Assembly: GCA_902362715.1 (NCBI GenBank)
Contig: CABIXN010000004.1
Span: 211,337-275,336, forward strand
Direction of reading: 5' to 3'
DNA from: Lachnospiraceae bacterium
Lineage (GTDB): Bacteria > Bacillota > Clostridia > Lachnospirales > Lachnospiraceae
Length of the DNA stretch: 64,000 nucleotides
In this document: in pieces, positions 16,598 through 26,579 of the stretch
Numbering within the stretch: the first letter of the stretch is position 1
Layout of the letters: the number at the start of each line of letters is the position of its first letter
Position numbers and translations under genes: made by a program
Notes under the pieces: generated by a model
What the model was told of the DNA's origin: nothing
The model's input: the letters and a program-made list of their open reading frames with translations, nothing else
The model's database searches: none

Positions 16598-17302
16598 TTA
16601 AAATGATATTGGTTGGAACGATGTCCATATGATAACCGCAAAAAGAGCAAGCATACCTATCAACAAAATACTATCTCTTAAGCGGAAATCAACTAATATA
16701 TAGTGAGTTTTTTCACAAGGATAGCTGATGCCTCGCGTTTCCGCTGATGCGGATAATTCTGTCGCCGTCATCAGAAGGCGCATAAGTATAGGGACTAAAA
16801 AGCCTTCGTATGTCTGCGCCGGATGACTTACTATTCTCCAAAAAGACAATCCCACGCCCCTCGTTTTCATCCCTTGTTTTATATAAAGCACATCTTGTTT
16901 CAAAGATGGAAGAAATCTCAATATGATAGCCACTGGTATCACAATTGCTTGAGGGATATGACTTGCCTGAAGCGCTGCTATCAATTCCGATATTTCCGTA
17001 GTCTGAAATAGAATATTCAAAGCAAGTGCAATAGTCAAAATTCTTAGTAAAAAGAATGTTATCACGGAAGATAAATGAATTGGAAGGACTTGCGCCAACA
17101 TAAGCAGAACTATATAAACTATTGCAACTTTGATACTTGTTTTCCAAAGTCCACTTAGCAAAGCAAACAGGCAAACGACGCCAAAGAGTAACAAGCCTGT
17201 TAAGCCTCCACCCAAAGCAAACGCCAAAGCTGATGTCAATAGAATCAACAGAAGTTTTATGCGAGAATCGTAATATACTCCATGCTTTCTCAATTTATTC
17301 AC
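16598..17302 (-). CDS. ECF transporter transmembrane (T) component
   Basis: This protein of about 234 residues is of the EcfT/CbiQ type, with five to six membrane helices. Its coupling region holds MKTRGVG and SAETRGIS, the paired Ala/Thr-Arg-Gly motifs that contact the ATPases. It couples ATP hydrolysis to the S component. Two GTG codons are possible; the second (17302) has better spacing from GGAGG. It overlaps the end of the ATPase gene by a few bases, so translation is coupled. Confidence 0.87.
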   Translation of the reverse strand: MNKLRKHGVYYDSRIKLLLILLTSALAFALGGGLTGLLLFGVVCLFALLSGLWKTSIKVAIVYIVLLMLAQVLPIHLSSVITFFLLRILTIALALNILFQTTEISELIAALQASHIPQAIVIPVAIILRFLPSLKQDVLYIKQGMKTRGVGLSFWRIVSHPAQTYEGFLVPILMRLLMTATELSASAETRGISYPCEKTHYILVDFRLRDSILLIGMLALFAVIIWTSFQPISF

Positions 17303-18794
17303 CACCTTCCTCCACCATAAAATTCTTTACGATTTTGAAATTGTTTTGTTCCGTCATTTGTAAATCATCTTTAATAATCCCTTCCTTCAAAAGCAAAGCG
17401 CGCGAGGCGGTCAGGCTGATAAACTCCAGATCATGCGTAATAATAAAGACCAGCTTTCCAGCCTCACGCATATAATTAACAGCATTGGCAACAGCGCACA
17501 TATTATCCCAGTCTAACCCGCTTGTTGGTTCATCCAAAACGATGATTGGTTTTTCCGAAAGCATTGCCGCTCCTATTGTCAGTCTCTGTTTTTGACCGCC
17601 TGATAAAGCATACGGATGGCAGTCTTTGAAGTTTTCCAGATGGAGCATTTTCAAAATTTGAGACACTTTTTCATCTATGCTTGGAATCCTTTTGTTTCCT
17701 AACCTCAATTCCTCCGTCACACTGTCTGTATAAAGCTGGTGATCTGCCTCCTGCATAACAAAGTACACATAGTCGGATAATTTTTGTTGCTTCACATTCT
17801 TTCCATCAATGTAAAACGCACCTTGGCGGCAGCGAATCAAGCCAGACAAGATTTTCCCCAATGTTGTTTTCCCGCAACCATTTTCTCCAATCAAGGCAAT
17901 CGTTTCGCCTTTGTAGGCTTCTAATGAAATGTTGTGAAGAAGTTCCGGCATGGCTTTATGCGAAAAGCTCAAATTTCTAATTTGGAGAAATACTTCCGAG
18001 CGGCAAATAGATTCTTTCCTTTCTATTTGTATTAAATCCAAATTTAACGGGCGAAGCCTTCTGTTGTGCATTTGGACAGCAGATAATTCTGCCATTTCCT
18101 CACCTGTTAATTCTTCGCAGATTTGACCATCCTCCATAATTAAAAAGCGATCTGCGAGTCCGTATAAGTAAAACAATCTGTGTTCTGAAACAATAATCGT
18201 GTGTCCAGCGGCTTTCAAAGCAGAAAGAATCTCTCTTACCTGTAAGATTGTATGAATGTCTAAATTAGCCGAAGGCTCATCCAGAACATAAATTTGTGGA
18301 TTAAGAGTAGTCGCTGCGAGAAAAGCAACTTTTTGCCTTTCTCCACTGGACAGGGCAAAAATATCTCTGTCTTTTAGGTTCTCCATATTCAGTGACTGAA
18401 AGGCGCTGTTAACACGTTTAACGATTTCTTTATGTGGAATTCCATAGTTTTCGCAGGCAAATGCAACTTCGCTGGAACTGTTTGTAGTAAAAAATTGACT
18501 GCGGGGATCTTGAAAAATTGAAGCAATCTCTTTGCCAGCCTCACCGGCGTCCGATTCTTTTATGGAACGTCCCAATACAATGACTTCGCCGGATAATCTG
18601 CCTTCAAAAAAGCGGGGAATCAAATTATTGATACACCTGGTTAATGTGGTCTTTCCACATCCGCTCTGCCCAGTAATAACAAGAAATTCTCCCGATTTTA
18701 TGATAAGCTTTACATCCTTTAGACTTTCCTGAGACTGTCCTTCATACTGAAAAGAGGCATGTTCAAAAGATATAATTGGAAATTGTTTTTTCAT
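17295..18794 (-). CDS. Two-domain ECF transporter ATPase
   Basis: This 499-residue protein is two ABC ATPases in one chain. The first has Walker A GQSGCGKTT, signature LSSGERQK and Walker B IYVLDEPS; the second has GENGCGKTT, LSGGQKQR and IIVLDEPT. It would be the cytoplasmic motor of the ECF module encoded by the next two genes. The ATG at 18794 is used because ATGAGGTG stands upstream and the previous gene ends 11 nt earlier. Confidence 0.92.
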   Translation of the reverse strand: MKKQFPIISFEHASFQYEGQSQESLKDVKLIIKSGEFLVITGQSGCGKTTLTRCINNLIPRFFEGRLSGEVIVLGRSIKESDAGEAGKEIASIFQDPRSQFFTTNSSSEVAFACENYGIPHKEIVKRVNSAFQSLNMENLKDRDIFALSSGERQKVAFLAATTLNPQIYVLDEPSANLDIHTILQVREILSALKAAGHTIIVSEHRLFYLYGLADRFLIMEDGQICEELTGEEMAELSAVQMHNRRLRPLNLDLIQIERKESICRSEVFLQIRNLSFSHKAMPELLHNISLEAYKGETIALIGENGCGKTTLGKILSGLIRCRQGAFYIDGKNVKQQKLSDYVYFVMQEADHQLYTDSVTEELRLGNKRIPSIDEKVSQILKMLHLENFKDCHPYALSGGQKQRLTIGAAMLSEKPIIVLDEPTSGLDWDNMCAVANAVNYMREAGKLVFIITHDLEFISLTASRALLLKEGIIKDDLQMTEQNNFKIVKNFMVEEGGE

Positions 18795-18805
18795 GGCAAC
18801 ACACC

Positions 18806-20530
18806 TCATAGCTTCCAACTGATGGATTTCTCCCTGCACTTCAAAAAAGTACGATAAATCCCTTCTTTTTCTGCTAATTCCTTATGGGTTCCCTTTTGAA
18901 CAATATGGCCTTGATCAATGACAATAATTTGATCTGCCGTCCGAACAGTAGACAACCTGTGAGCGATAGAAATTAGTGTTTTATTTTTCGTCAATTCAAA
19001 AATTGCGTCCAAAAGAGCTTTTTCATTTTCCGGGTCTACGCTGGATGTCGCTTCATCCAAAATAACGATGGGCGCGTCTTTCAATATCGCCCTTGCTATT
19101 GAAATTCTCTGTTTTTCTCCCCCAGACAAAGTGGAACCTGCTTCTCCTATCATTGTTTCATAGCCTTGTGGGAGCGCCTCTATAAAATCATGGCAGCGGG
19201 CCCTTTTAGCGGCCTCTACCACCTCCGCATGGGTCGCGTTAGGTTTTCCGAATTTGATGTTATTTTCAATCGTATCATTAAACAGATACACCTTTTGGAA
19301 TACCATACTTACATATGATAAAAGGCTATCACAAGTAAATTCTTTTACATCGTGTCCTCCAATTTTAACACTTCCAGAATTTACGTCCCAAAATCTTGCA
19401 ATCATATTACACAAAGTTGTTTTCCCTGAACCTGACGGCCCAACGATAGCACAAGTAGAGTTCTGTGGGATTTTCAAGGTGATTCCATCTAAAACCGGAC
19501 GGCTGTCATAAGCGAAAATAACATCTTTCAGTTCAATCTCATATGATTTCAGGACAATATCCTTTCCGTCTCCATCTAAAACCGGTATATCTGAGATGAA
19601 ATCCAGCCGATCCAACTGCGTAGCGAGCATTTTACTCAAAAAGGCCCCGTCATTCATCAATTCCAATTCCATGAACATTAAAAATGCACAGATGATAAAT
19701 AAAAGGCAATAGGGCAATGTGATAACTCCCCACAAATAGAGCAAAGCTGACAATAAAAATAACAGGCAACTTGTAATCTTAAATACGGCTTCATACAGCT
19801 TCATAATTCCGGCAGTAGAAATTGTAACCGCTATATCGCTGCGACACTTATTTTCAAAGGCTTGATCCACTTTTCCTTTTCCTTCTTTGCCTTTTCCGAA
19901 TATGCGCAGAACAGAAATGCCTTTTATGTATTCTAATGCACTTCCCACCAACAATTCCTGAGCATTTTGCATATCTTCCGTATGCGCGCCGGCCCGCTTT
20001 TTTATCTGGCCCAGTACAAGAATTCCCGCTAAAATTCCTGTTAAAGCCAAAAACCCAATCTGCCAGCAAAATATACCCAACATTAGCGTCATGGCAAGCG
20101 CCTGTACAAAACCTCCTACCAAAAATGTTAGTGCAAGCATACAATTCCCTTCCAGATCGGAAATTGTTGTTGTCAATACTGTTTGTACGGTGCCGAGATT
20201 ATTTTCTGTAAAATAGCCCATTGGTGCCCTTTTGAGCTGATTTCCAATCTCAAGACGCTTTTCCCGGAAAATCTCATATCCAGACGCACTCATTAGCACA
20301 TCGCTTAGGTACTGAAACAAAAAGCGGCCCAAAACACTAAGTGCAACAATTCCAAATGCCTGTAAAATGACAGTCTCTGTTAAGTGTTCGATATTCAACA
20401 TTACCAATAGCACAGCAAAAAATACAAAGGCGGCGCAGCAGGATTTCAGAGCATTGAAGATCAGTCCGGCAATTACACGGGGACGATATTTCCCAGATAA
20501 CCGTAAAATCCTTTTTATAATTGAAAACAT
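18806..20530 (-). CDS. ABC transporter, fused membrane and ATPase domains (second subunit)
   Basis: This 574-residue half-transporter has six N-terminal membrane helices (1-300) and a C-terminal ATPase with GPSGSGKTT, LSGGEKQR and IVILDEAT. It starts 1 nt after the stop of its partner, so the two should form a heterodimer. Exporter-fold pairs of this kind include YbtP/YbtQ and IrtA/IrtB, which import ferric siderophores despite their fold. The adjoining ECF and DtxR genes favour that reading, but drug export cannot be excluded. Confidence 0.9.
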   Translation of the reverse strand: MFSIIKRILRLSGKYRPRVIAGLIFNALKSCCAAFVFFAVLLVMLNIEHLTETVILQAFGIVALSVLGRFLFQYLSDVLMSASGYEIFREKRLEIGNQLKRAPMGYFTENNLGTVQTVLTTTISDLEGNCMLALTFLVGGFVQALAMTLMLGIFCWQIGFLALTGILAGILVLGQIKKRAGAHTEDMQNAQELLVGSALEYIKGISVLRIFGKGKEGKGKVDQAFENKCRSDIAVTISTAGIMKLYEAVFKITSCLLFLLSALLYLWGVITLPYCLLFIICAFLMFMELELMNDGAFLSKMLATQLDRLDFISDIPVLDGDGKDIVLKSYEIELKDVIFAYDSRPVLDGITLKIPQNSTCAIVGPSGSGKTTLCNMIARFWDVNSGSVKIGGHDVKEFTCDSLLSYVSMVFQKVYLFNDTIENNIKFGKPNATHAEVVEAAKRARCHDFIEALPQGYETMIGEAGSTLSGGEKQRISIARAILKDAPIVILDEATSSVDPENEKALLDAIFELTKNKTLISIAHRLSTVRTADQIIVIDQGHIVQKGTHKELAEKEGIYRTFLKCREKSISWKL

Positions 20531-20531
20531 A

Positions 20532-22289
20532 TTAAAATGTCCCTCCTTCCACTTGATCAGCTGAACTCACATAATCACTCCATAATCTTTGATAAAGTGG
20601 GCATTCTGATAAAAGCTCTTCCTGCCTGCCGCAGCCAACAATCTTTCCATTTTCCACCACAAGGATTTGATCAGCCTTCTGGATGGTCGCAAGACGATGA
20701 GCTACTACGATGAGGGTTTTTCCTTTTACAAGTTTACTGATAGCGTTTTGAATGAGATACTCATTTTCTGGATCAGCATAGGCCGTGGCCTCATCAAGAA
20801 TAATTACTCTTGCATTTTTTAGAATTGCCCTTGCGATAGTAATTCGCTGACGTTCTCCGCCAGAAAGTTTTCCTCCTGCGTCTCCGGCATTTGTATCATA
20901 TCCGTTTTCCAACTTTACAATAAACTCATGACAGCAGGCAGCTTTTGCAGCAGCTACCACCTCATCGTCTGTCGCATCCGGTTTTCCGAGCCGGATGTTT
21001 TCACGGATACTTTCATCGAACAGAAAATTGTCCTGTGCAACATAACTGACTTCACCCATCAACTGTGCGAAAGGAATCTCTTTAATATTCTTTCCGCCAA
21101 AAATAACTTTTCCTTTTGTGGCGTCCCAAAAACCAGCCATGAGTTTTGCAATCGTTGATTTTCCGGAACCGGAAGGGCCGACAATTGCTGAAACAGTACC
21201 TGGTTTGATTTCAAAGGATACATTCTTCAGAACTTCCGTCTCGTTATAAGCGAAAGAAACATTTTCAAAGCGATAGGCTGTTTCATCCAGTGCAACATTT
21301 TTTTCTGGACGTTTCAGTTCCGGTTTTTCAATAAAATCCCGTATTTGATCGAGGCAGGCTTTCACCATATTAAATTGTTCAGAATATTTTCCTACTCGCA
21401 TAAGCGGGGCAATAAATCCAATAGGAAGGATAATGCAAGTGATAAAATCTGATAATGGTAATGTTCCAGTCATATAAAGCCATGCGCCAATCGGAAGCGT
21501 TCCCAACAATGTTGTCGGCATTACAGCCTGAATGACTGCTGACCAAAGCCAACTCTGCTTCCACCATGCCAGAGTACTGTCATGGAAGAAGTTAATTGCA
21601 CCTGTAAATTTACTATAAGAAGCACTTCCTTGATTAAATGCCTTAATAACCTCTATACCATTTACATACTCAACCAGCGTACTGTTCATCGCATTTTGTG
21701 ATTTCATATAAGTGGTACTTTTATTCACATAATCGTTCATCATTCCAATGTAACCCAAAAGTCCGAGGGGAATTGTAATCAATGCAGCTAATCCCATGCG
21801 CCAGTCAAGAATAAATACCAGTAGTATACAGCATAGGGGAGCCACTACATTAGAGGTTATTTCAGGCATAAAATGAGCCATCGAATCCTCTAATTTTGAA
21901 ACTGTATCTGCCATCAAATTTTTGAAATTTCCGGTCGGCGTATCCAACATGACGCCCATTGGAACCCGAAGCATTTTATCTGCGATTTTGCTACGGATAT
22001 TTTTCAATATTTTATATGTAGCCTTATGCGACATAAAAGAGGATTGATATGTAAGCCACAGTTTTAATATTTGCCCGCCCAAAGCGACTGCAAACAAGAT
22101 ACATACATTTTGAATAGTAGCTGTTTTGTTAAATAGTTCCGCGACTAATAATGACACTGTAATAAAGGGGGCCATCCCGAATAGTTCGCCCAGCGTTGCA
22201 AGAAAGGTTGAAAGATATAGTTGCTTTTTATTATTTCCTGCATAACTCAACAATTGCTGAATTGCTCCAGGTTTCGTTTTTTTCTTCAT
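20532..22289 (-). CDS. ABC transporter, fused membrane and ATPase domains (first subunit)
   Basis: This 585-residue half-transporter has a membrane domain at about 20-310 and an ATPase with Walker A GPSGSGKST, signature LSGGERQR and Walker B VIILDEAT. It is the first transporter gene after the TetR gene. A terminator, a DtxR-like dyad and an AAGGAGG site lie in the 67-bp gap before it. The pair probably works as a heterodimer; see the partner entry for the siderophore-import hypothesis. Confidence 0.9.
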   Translation of the reverse strand: MKKKTKPGAIQQLLSYAGNNKKQLYLSTFLATLGELFGMAPFITVSLLVAELFNKTATIQNVCILFAVALGGQILKLWLTYQSSFMSHKATYKILKNIRSKIADKMLRVPMGVMLDTPTGNFKNLMADTVSKLEDSMAHFMPEITSNVVAPLCCILLVFILDWRMGLAALITIPLGLLGYIGMMNDYVNKSTTYMKSQNAMNSTLVEYVNGIEVIKAFNQGSASYSKFTGAINFFHDSTLAWWKQSWLWSAVIQAVMPTTLLGTLPIGAWLYMTGTLPLSDFITCIILPIGFIAPLMRVGKYSEQFNMVKACLDQIRDFIEKPELKRPEKNVALDETAYRFENVSFAYNETEVLKNVSFEIKPGTVSAIVGPSGSGKSTIAKLMAGFWDATKGKVIFGGKNIKEIPFAQLMGEVSYVAQDNFLFDESIRENIRLGKPDATDDEVVAAAKAACCHEFIVKLENGYDTNAGDAGGKLSGGERQRITIARAILKNARVIILDEATAYADPENEYLIQNAISKLVKGKTLIVVAHRLATIQKADQILVVENGKIVGCGRQEELLSECPLYQRLWSDYVSSADQVEGGTF

Positions 22290-22303
22290 GAAAAATCCTC
22301 CTT

Positions 22304-22330
22304 AAATAGGTTAGCGAAAACTAACTATTT
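22304..22330 (-). promoter_or_regulatory. Candidate DtxR-type operator before the transporter operon
   Basis: TAGGTTAGC (22307-22315) faces CTAACTATTT (22321-22330), an imperfect dyad. The left half matches the DtxR half-site TTAGGTTAG closely, although the spacing is wider than in the classic box. It overlaps a weak minus-strand TTGCCA-16-TAACCT promoter and sits just before the ribosome-binding site of the first ABC gene. Regulation by the element's own DtxR protein is inferred. Confidence 0.45.
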
Positions 22331-22336
22331 GGCAAA

Positions 22337-22362
22337 AAATAAATGGCAAAAGCCACTTATTT
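22337..22362 (-). terminator. Terminator overlapping the TetR stop codon
   Basis: Arms 22337-22346 and 22353-22362 pair with one G-U, followed by T-rich sequence on the minus strand. The TetR stop codon is inside the 3' arm region. It would separate the TetR gene from the transporter operon. Confidence 0.6.
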
Positions 22363-22983
22363 TAGTGGAAGCCCTAATACACCATACCAGCCATAGTGCT
22401 GGAATTTTATGATATTTTTTACATAATCCTCCGCCTTTTTATAAGGAACATCGTGCAAAACACACTCACATAGTGCAGTAATATATCCATGCGTCAAAAT
22501 GTGTATTTCTATATCGTTTGGCAGACATTTCGCATATCCCGCTTCATATGCCGCCTTTACAAATAGGGCATTCTGTTTCGTATATTGAATTGTAATTTCT
22601 TCTATAAAGTTTTCGACGCGAGAACCTTTGCTGCATTTCAGCAAGAGTTGAAATTCCTCCAAATGCTCGTACATATAGTTGACATATGTCATTGCCTGAA
22701 CATATGACGCTTCAACAGAATCCCTTTCAATAGCTTCTCTAATTCCAACTTTATCGTAAGGTTCTGCATTATCCAGAAAATCTAATGTATAATGGTAAAC
22801 ATCTTCGATTAAGGCAAAAAACAACGCTTCTTTATCCTTAAAATGTCGATATATTGCACCTGTTGTAACCTTTGCAGCGGTAACAATATCTTTAAGCTGC
22901 GTTGCCTGAAAGCCTTTTTTTAGGAATTCCACTTTCGCACATTCCATAATTCGCTCTCTTGTCAAGTCGGAACAGTAACTCAA
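22357..22983 (-). CDS. TetR-family transcriptional regulator
   Basis: This 208-residue protein has an N-terminal TetR helix-turn-helix at about 8-55 (RERIMECAKVEFLKKGFQATQLKDIVTAA then TTGAIYRHFKDKEALF). The variable C-terminal domain would bind an unknown ligand. It is the first gene of the AT-rich cargo block, in the same direction as the transporters. The palindrome GATAATCTAATTATC 38 bp upstream is a likely self-operator. Confidence 0.9.
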   Translation of the reverse strand: MSYCSDLTRERIMECAKVEFLKKGFQATQLKDIVTAAKVTTGAIYRHFKDKEALFFALIEDVYHYTLDFLDNAEPYDKVGIREAIERDSVEASYVQAMTYVNYMYEHLEEFQLLLKCSKGSRVENFIEEITIQYTKQNALFVKAAYEAGYAKCLPNDIEIHILTHGYITALCECVLHDVPYKKAEDYVKNIIKFQHYGWYGVLGLPLK

Positions 22984-23020
22984 AATATTTTCTCCCTTCT
23001 CTGATAATCGCTTTATTTAA

Positions 23021-23035
23021 GATAATCTAATTATC
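23021..23035 (-). promoter_or_regulatory. Candidate TetR operator
   Basis: GATAAT-CTA-ATTATC is a perfect inverted repeat 38 bp before the TetR start codon. Another GATAAT lies at 23003. TetR proteins typically repress their own promoter at such palindromes; binding is inferred. Confidence 0.5.
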
Positions 23036-23107
23036 AAACCAAAATCAGAATAGCATATTTTTGTCTTGCTGTCAAGGGGACGATGCTTTTGTTATTATCA
23101 TTATGTA

Positions 23108-23129
23108 CCCAGCCGCCTGTGCGGCTGGG
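23108..23129. terminator. GC-rich hairpin between conjugation operon and cargo
   Basis: Perfect 9-bp arms (23108-23116 and 23121-23129) with a CTGT loop. The T tract is on the plus-strand side, so termination would be stronger for rightward transcription. It lies 20 nt after the stop of the CHAP gene and may end that operon weakly. Confidence 0.55.
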
Positions 23130-23149
23130 CTTCTTCTTTTTTGGAGCTG

Positions 23150-24961
23150 TTAACAGGCAGGTGTGCCATACCCGTAAATCTCATAGTATCCCACGGGATA
23201 GCTGTTCTGTCGCACGGAGTCGCCAGAGTTGCCCTCCACGGTGTAGACGCGGCCATTCTCCACCTTCTCCACAATCCCCACATGGTCGGAAGAACCGTCT
23301 TGGCCTCCATCATCCCAGTCAAAAAAGATGATGTCGCCGGGGCGCGGCTCATAGCTGTTATCCTGCCACAGCCCACGCTCCTGGAACCAGGGAACACCCT
23401 GGGACGCGCAGGCCGCAAACTTCGGGATCACGCCGGCTTCGATATAACCGCACTCATTGGCGCACCAGCTTACAAAGCAGGCGCACCATTCCACACGACT
23501 GCCAAAGCCGTACCAGCTCCAGTACGGTTCGCCGCCAACATTGCCCACCTGGGAGAGCGCCACCGTGACGATTTCGCCATCCCCTCCGGTAATGCCGTAA
23601 AGCACCTGGGACCAAAGGGAATTGTTCTCATCGGCTAAAAGTTCCGCCATCTGTTCCCGCTGGTCCTCGTTAAAGCCGAACTGGTTGGCCATTTCCTCCG
23701 CAGTCTTGTGGCTGACAGTGATATACAGATAGGTTTGCGTGACCGTGGTTTCCGTTTCCACGATATTGCCGTTGCCGTCATCGGATGTTTCAATCACTGT
23801 TTCCGTCTGGGTGGACGTGCTGGACGAGATCTCATTCATCTGCCAGAAGATGTCCTTTAACAGCTCTAGCTTCTCATCATCCATGGTGGCCACTTCCTGG
23901 GCGTTGTCCGAATCGGTGGTGGTTTTGACGGCGTAAACCGCCAATACCTCTTTCCACACAGCGCGGGAACCGGACATCTCCAACACATCATAGCTGTGGG
24001 ACGTCTTGATCTCATCCAGGTTCTCCTGGTAATCTGTATTGATCTCCTGTACAGCAGTCTGCATGGTCTGCCCGGTGCCGGAATCCTCGCCGGAAAAGAA
24101 AATCCCAAAGCAGGAGCCGATAATCATACCGATGAGGCAGATTACAATAATTACCAGCACGGCGATCCAGCCCCCGGCAGCGATGGCGGCAATCAGCGCC
24201 TTGGTGGCTGCAATGATGGCTTTCACCGCCGCAACCGTAGCCTTGACCGCTGCCTTTGCCGCAACTACCGCAGTTCGAGCCGCTATGCGGGCGGCATGAG
24301 CTGCAGCCCTGGCCGCCCGCGCCGTGGCCTGGGCAGTCCGCTGGGCAGCTTTAGCCGCCTGTTGGCTGGTCTTGATACTGGCCTTGGCAGTCTTTTCCGC
24401 CGTCTTAATGGATTTGCTGGTGGTTTTTATGGTTCCCTTGGCCGTGGAAGAAGCCTGCTTGATGTTTTTTCGGCCCCTGTCCACTGTCTTAATGCCTTTC
24501 TTGCCGCGGTCCAGGGTCTTGATGGCCCCGCGCTCCTGACGGACCGCCTTGGCCGGCTCGGAAACCGTATCGGCTGCCTGACGGCCACTCCAGCGTGTGG
24601 CGGGCTGCCCAGCCTGCTGAGCCGCCTGTTTCTCCGCTTGTTTTTTCGGCTGTTCGGCTGCGGCTTTCCGCTTTTGGATTTTCTCCTTGAGCTGGGAGAT
24701 ATTCTCCTTAGTCGTCTGAACCCCTCTGCGGCCCTGTTTATCAAACTGGTGAACCGCTTCATGGGTGACGTTATCCACCCCAGCGGAAAGGCGGTCGGAC
24801 GCATATTCACCAGGAGAGCTTTCCTCCGCATACAGGCTGTGGTCGGCCTTATCCTTGGTGCGGATATATGCCTCCTTCATCCGTTCAGAAGCAACCGCCG
24901 CTTTATCAATCGCTTTAATGCCTTTTTTCGCAGAAACTCTTGTTTTTATACCCTTGCCCAT
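23150..24961 (-). CDS. Conjugation CHAP-domain peptidoglycan hydrolase
   Basis: This protein of about 603 residues is the last gene of the transfer operon. The first 260 residues are basic and coiled, very rich in Ala, Lys and Thr ([19 protein letters not shown] and similar runs). A membrane helix follows ([17 protein letters not shown]), then a linker and a C-terminal CHAP domain with catalytic Cys in [10 protein letters not shown] and His in SDHVGIVE. The role would be local opening of the cell wall at the transfer channel, as for VirB1-like hydrolases. The ATG at 24961 has AAGGAGG 8 nt upstream. Confidence 0.88.
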   Translation of the reverse strand: MGKGIKTRVSAKKGIKAIDKAAVASERMKEAYIRTKDKADHSLYAEESSPGEYASDRLSAGVDNVTHEAVHQFDKQGRRGVQTTKENISQLKEKIQKRKAAAEQPKKQAEKQAAQQAGQPATRWSGRQAADTVSEPAKAVRQERGAIKTLDRGKKGIKTVDRGRKNIKQASSTAKGTIKTTSKSIKTAEKTAKASIKTSQQAAKAAQRTAQATARAARAAAHAARIAARTAVVAAKAAVKATVAAVKAIIAATKALIAAIAAGGWIAVLVIIVICLIGMIIGSCFGIFFSGEDSGTGQTMQTAVQEINTDYQENLDEIKTSHSYDVLEMSGSRAVWKEVLAVYAVKTTTDSDNAQEVATMDDEKLELLKDIFWQMNEISSSTSTQTETVIETSDDGNGNIVETETTVTQTYLYITVSHKTAEEMANQFGFNEDQREQMAELLADENNSLWSQVLYGITGGDGEIVTVALSQVGNVGGEPYWSWYGFGSRVEWCACFVSWCANECGYIEAGVIPKFAACASQGVPWFQERGLWQDNSYEPRPGDIIFFDWDDGGQDGSSDHVGIVEKVENGRVYTVEGNSGDSVRQNSYPVGYYEIYGYGTPAC

Positions 24962-24994
24962 GGGCTTCACCTCCTTCCCCGGGCGGGGCCGCCC

Positions 24995-25783
24995 TTATTC
25001 CTCCAGCAGCTTGGCGACAACCACCATCCGCCCGTTGGTTCGGGAATACTCGCAGGTGGAAAGGGTAATGAGCTGGTCGCCGTATTCCGCAGTCACGCCC
25101 GTGTCATAGAGCGCCAGTTCCTTGCACTTGGCAATAAACTCGTCAAAATCTTCTTCCTGTTCGGCCCGGACGAAGTGGTAATACTTGAAGCCTTGCTCTG
25201 AGTAGGCCACCGTCTTAAATGCGGCGATTACCTCATACTCGCCAAAGCTGTCCAGCGTATCAAAATGAATGGTCTTGTGGTCCTGGTAGAAATCCTCACT
25301 CTCGTACTTGCACAGATCGGAGAACATACTGCCGTTGTTCATGTGATGGCCGTACAGCATCAGATTGTCGGAAATGCCGACGTCGCAGTTTTCCTGCATA
25401 TAGGGCACCCCATAGCTGCTGTACGACTTATCAAAAGCGTGCTTCAGATAGAAGTTGGGGTTATCCTTGGTCTGCATGACGGGATAATCAATCCGGGTGC
25501 CGGGAATAGAAATCCAGCCCACCAAATCGCTGTTCTTGGCGTACACATCCGCATACTTTTCAAAAGCCGTGAGTTCTTCCGGCTCCTGGGCCGGGTCATC
25601 GGCCAGCTCCAGCGCGGGCAACTCCACATCTTCCTTGACCAGCCCGGCCACCTCGTCAAAGGCTTCGGCGCTTTGCTTTTGGTCCAGATATTCGCGGGCC
25701 AACATAGCCCCGGAGAAAAGGAACAGGGCGGCACAAAAGGCCGCCCCAGCGATCATCAGTCTGCTTTTCACTTTGTCACTCAT
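24995..25783 (-). CDS. Class B sortase
   Basis: This 262-residue protein has an N-terminal signal-anchor (LMIAGAAFCAALFLFSGAML) and a sortase domain. The catalytic residues are visible: His in LMLYGHHM, Cys in TLSTCEYS, and the Arg in TNGRMVVVAKL. The extra helices and the length fit class B. Sortases cleave a C-terminal sorting motif and join the protein to the cell wall or to pilins. The obvious substrate in the element is the 1409-residue surface protein at 54459-58688, which ends in TPKTG. Confidence 0.92.
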   Translation of the reverse strand: MSDKVKSRLMIAGAAFCAALFLFSGAMLAREYLDQKQSAEAFDEVAGLVKEDVELPALELADDPAQEPEELTAFEKYADVYAKNSDLVGWISIPGTRIDYPVMQTKDNPNFYLKHAFDKSYSSYGVPYMQENCDVGISDNLMLYGHHMNNGSMFSDLCKYESEDFYQDHKTIHFDTLDSFGEYEVIAAFKTVAYSEQGFKYYHFVRAEQEEDFDEFIAKCKELALYDTGVTAEYGDQLITLSTCEYSRTNGRMVVVAKLLEE

Positions 25784-25800
25784 ATTTCACCCTCCTGTAC

Positions 25801-26553
25801 TTATCGTGCCTGTTCCTTGCTGGCCGCTTGGCGGCGCTGCCCGGCCTGGGCCGATCTCAACCCCTGCAGTTCGGTTTTCACCGATGAGCGCCCGCCATTG
25901 ATTCGCTCCACCGTGAGCGCCATGTCGCGTTCCATTTCCGAAAACACCTTGCCGCAAGACAGCACAAAGCTCCGCAGCTTGGCAAGCACACCCTTATCCG
26001 CAGATAATTCCTTGCTTTCCTGGGGTTCCTTTCCCGTAAGGGCAAGCCCGGCGTTTTTGATGTGGCCACCCGCCTGGTGCAATTCTTCCCGCATGGAGTC
26101 CAGTCTCACAGCGAGTTGCCCCATGCTTTTTTCCGAATGGGCAAAGCCCCGTCCCATCCGGGAAAGAACTGAGGGGATGTGCAGGGCCTGGGCCGCATGG
26201 CACAGGGCAGAGCGCCCTTTTTCCCGGAAGGTCTGCACCATCTGCTTTGCAGATGAAATGAGGTTTTCCTTTGCCGTGGAAACCATCACTTTGGTCTGGC
26301 GGACTTTACCCTCCACAGTGTCCGCAAGCTGGGAGCACCGTGCGCGGATTCCCTTGTCGTGGAGCTTGCCCACCTCCAGGCGCATTTCCTTCATTTCGTC
26401 CATCATCTGGGACAGCTTTTCTTCCATACCGTCGATATAGCCCACCAGGGCCTGTACTTCTTCCTTCTGCTTTTGAAGCCCGCTCTGTTCCAGAACGGAA
26501 ATCAGGTCTATGATCTGCGGGTGGTCCCGCAACGTAAGAGCCGGTTCAGCCAT
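25801..26553 (-). CDS. Conserved ICE protein of unknown function (DUF6674-like)
   Basis: This 250-residue protein is mostly helical with long coiled-coil stretches (EEVQALVGYIDGMEEKLSQM, then MKEMRLEVGKLHDKG) and a basic C-terminus. It has no signal peptide or catalytic motif. It resembles the DUF6674 proteins that sit between sortase and VirB4 genes in this ICE family. Its place in the transfer operon suggests a structural or accessory role, not a defined one. GAGGAATGAACA precedes the ATG. Confidence 0.65.
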   Translation of the reverse strand: MAEPALTLRDHPQIIDLISVLEQSGLQKQKEEVQALVGYIDGMEEKLSQMMDEMKEMRLEVGKLHDKGIRARCSQLADTVEGKVRQTKVMVSTAKENLISSAKQMVQTFREKGRSALCHAAQALHIPSVLSRMGRGFAHSEKSMGQLAVRLDSMREELHQAGGHIKNAGLALTGKEPQESKELSADKGVLAKLRSFVLSCGKVFSEMERDMALTVERINGGRSSVKTELQGLRSAQAGQRRQAASKEQAR

Positions 26554-26579
26554 TGTTCATTCCTCCATTCTCAAACGTA

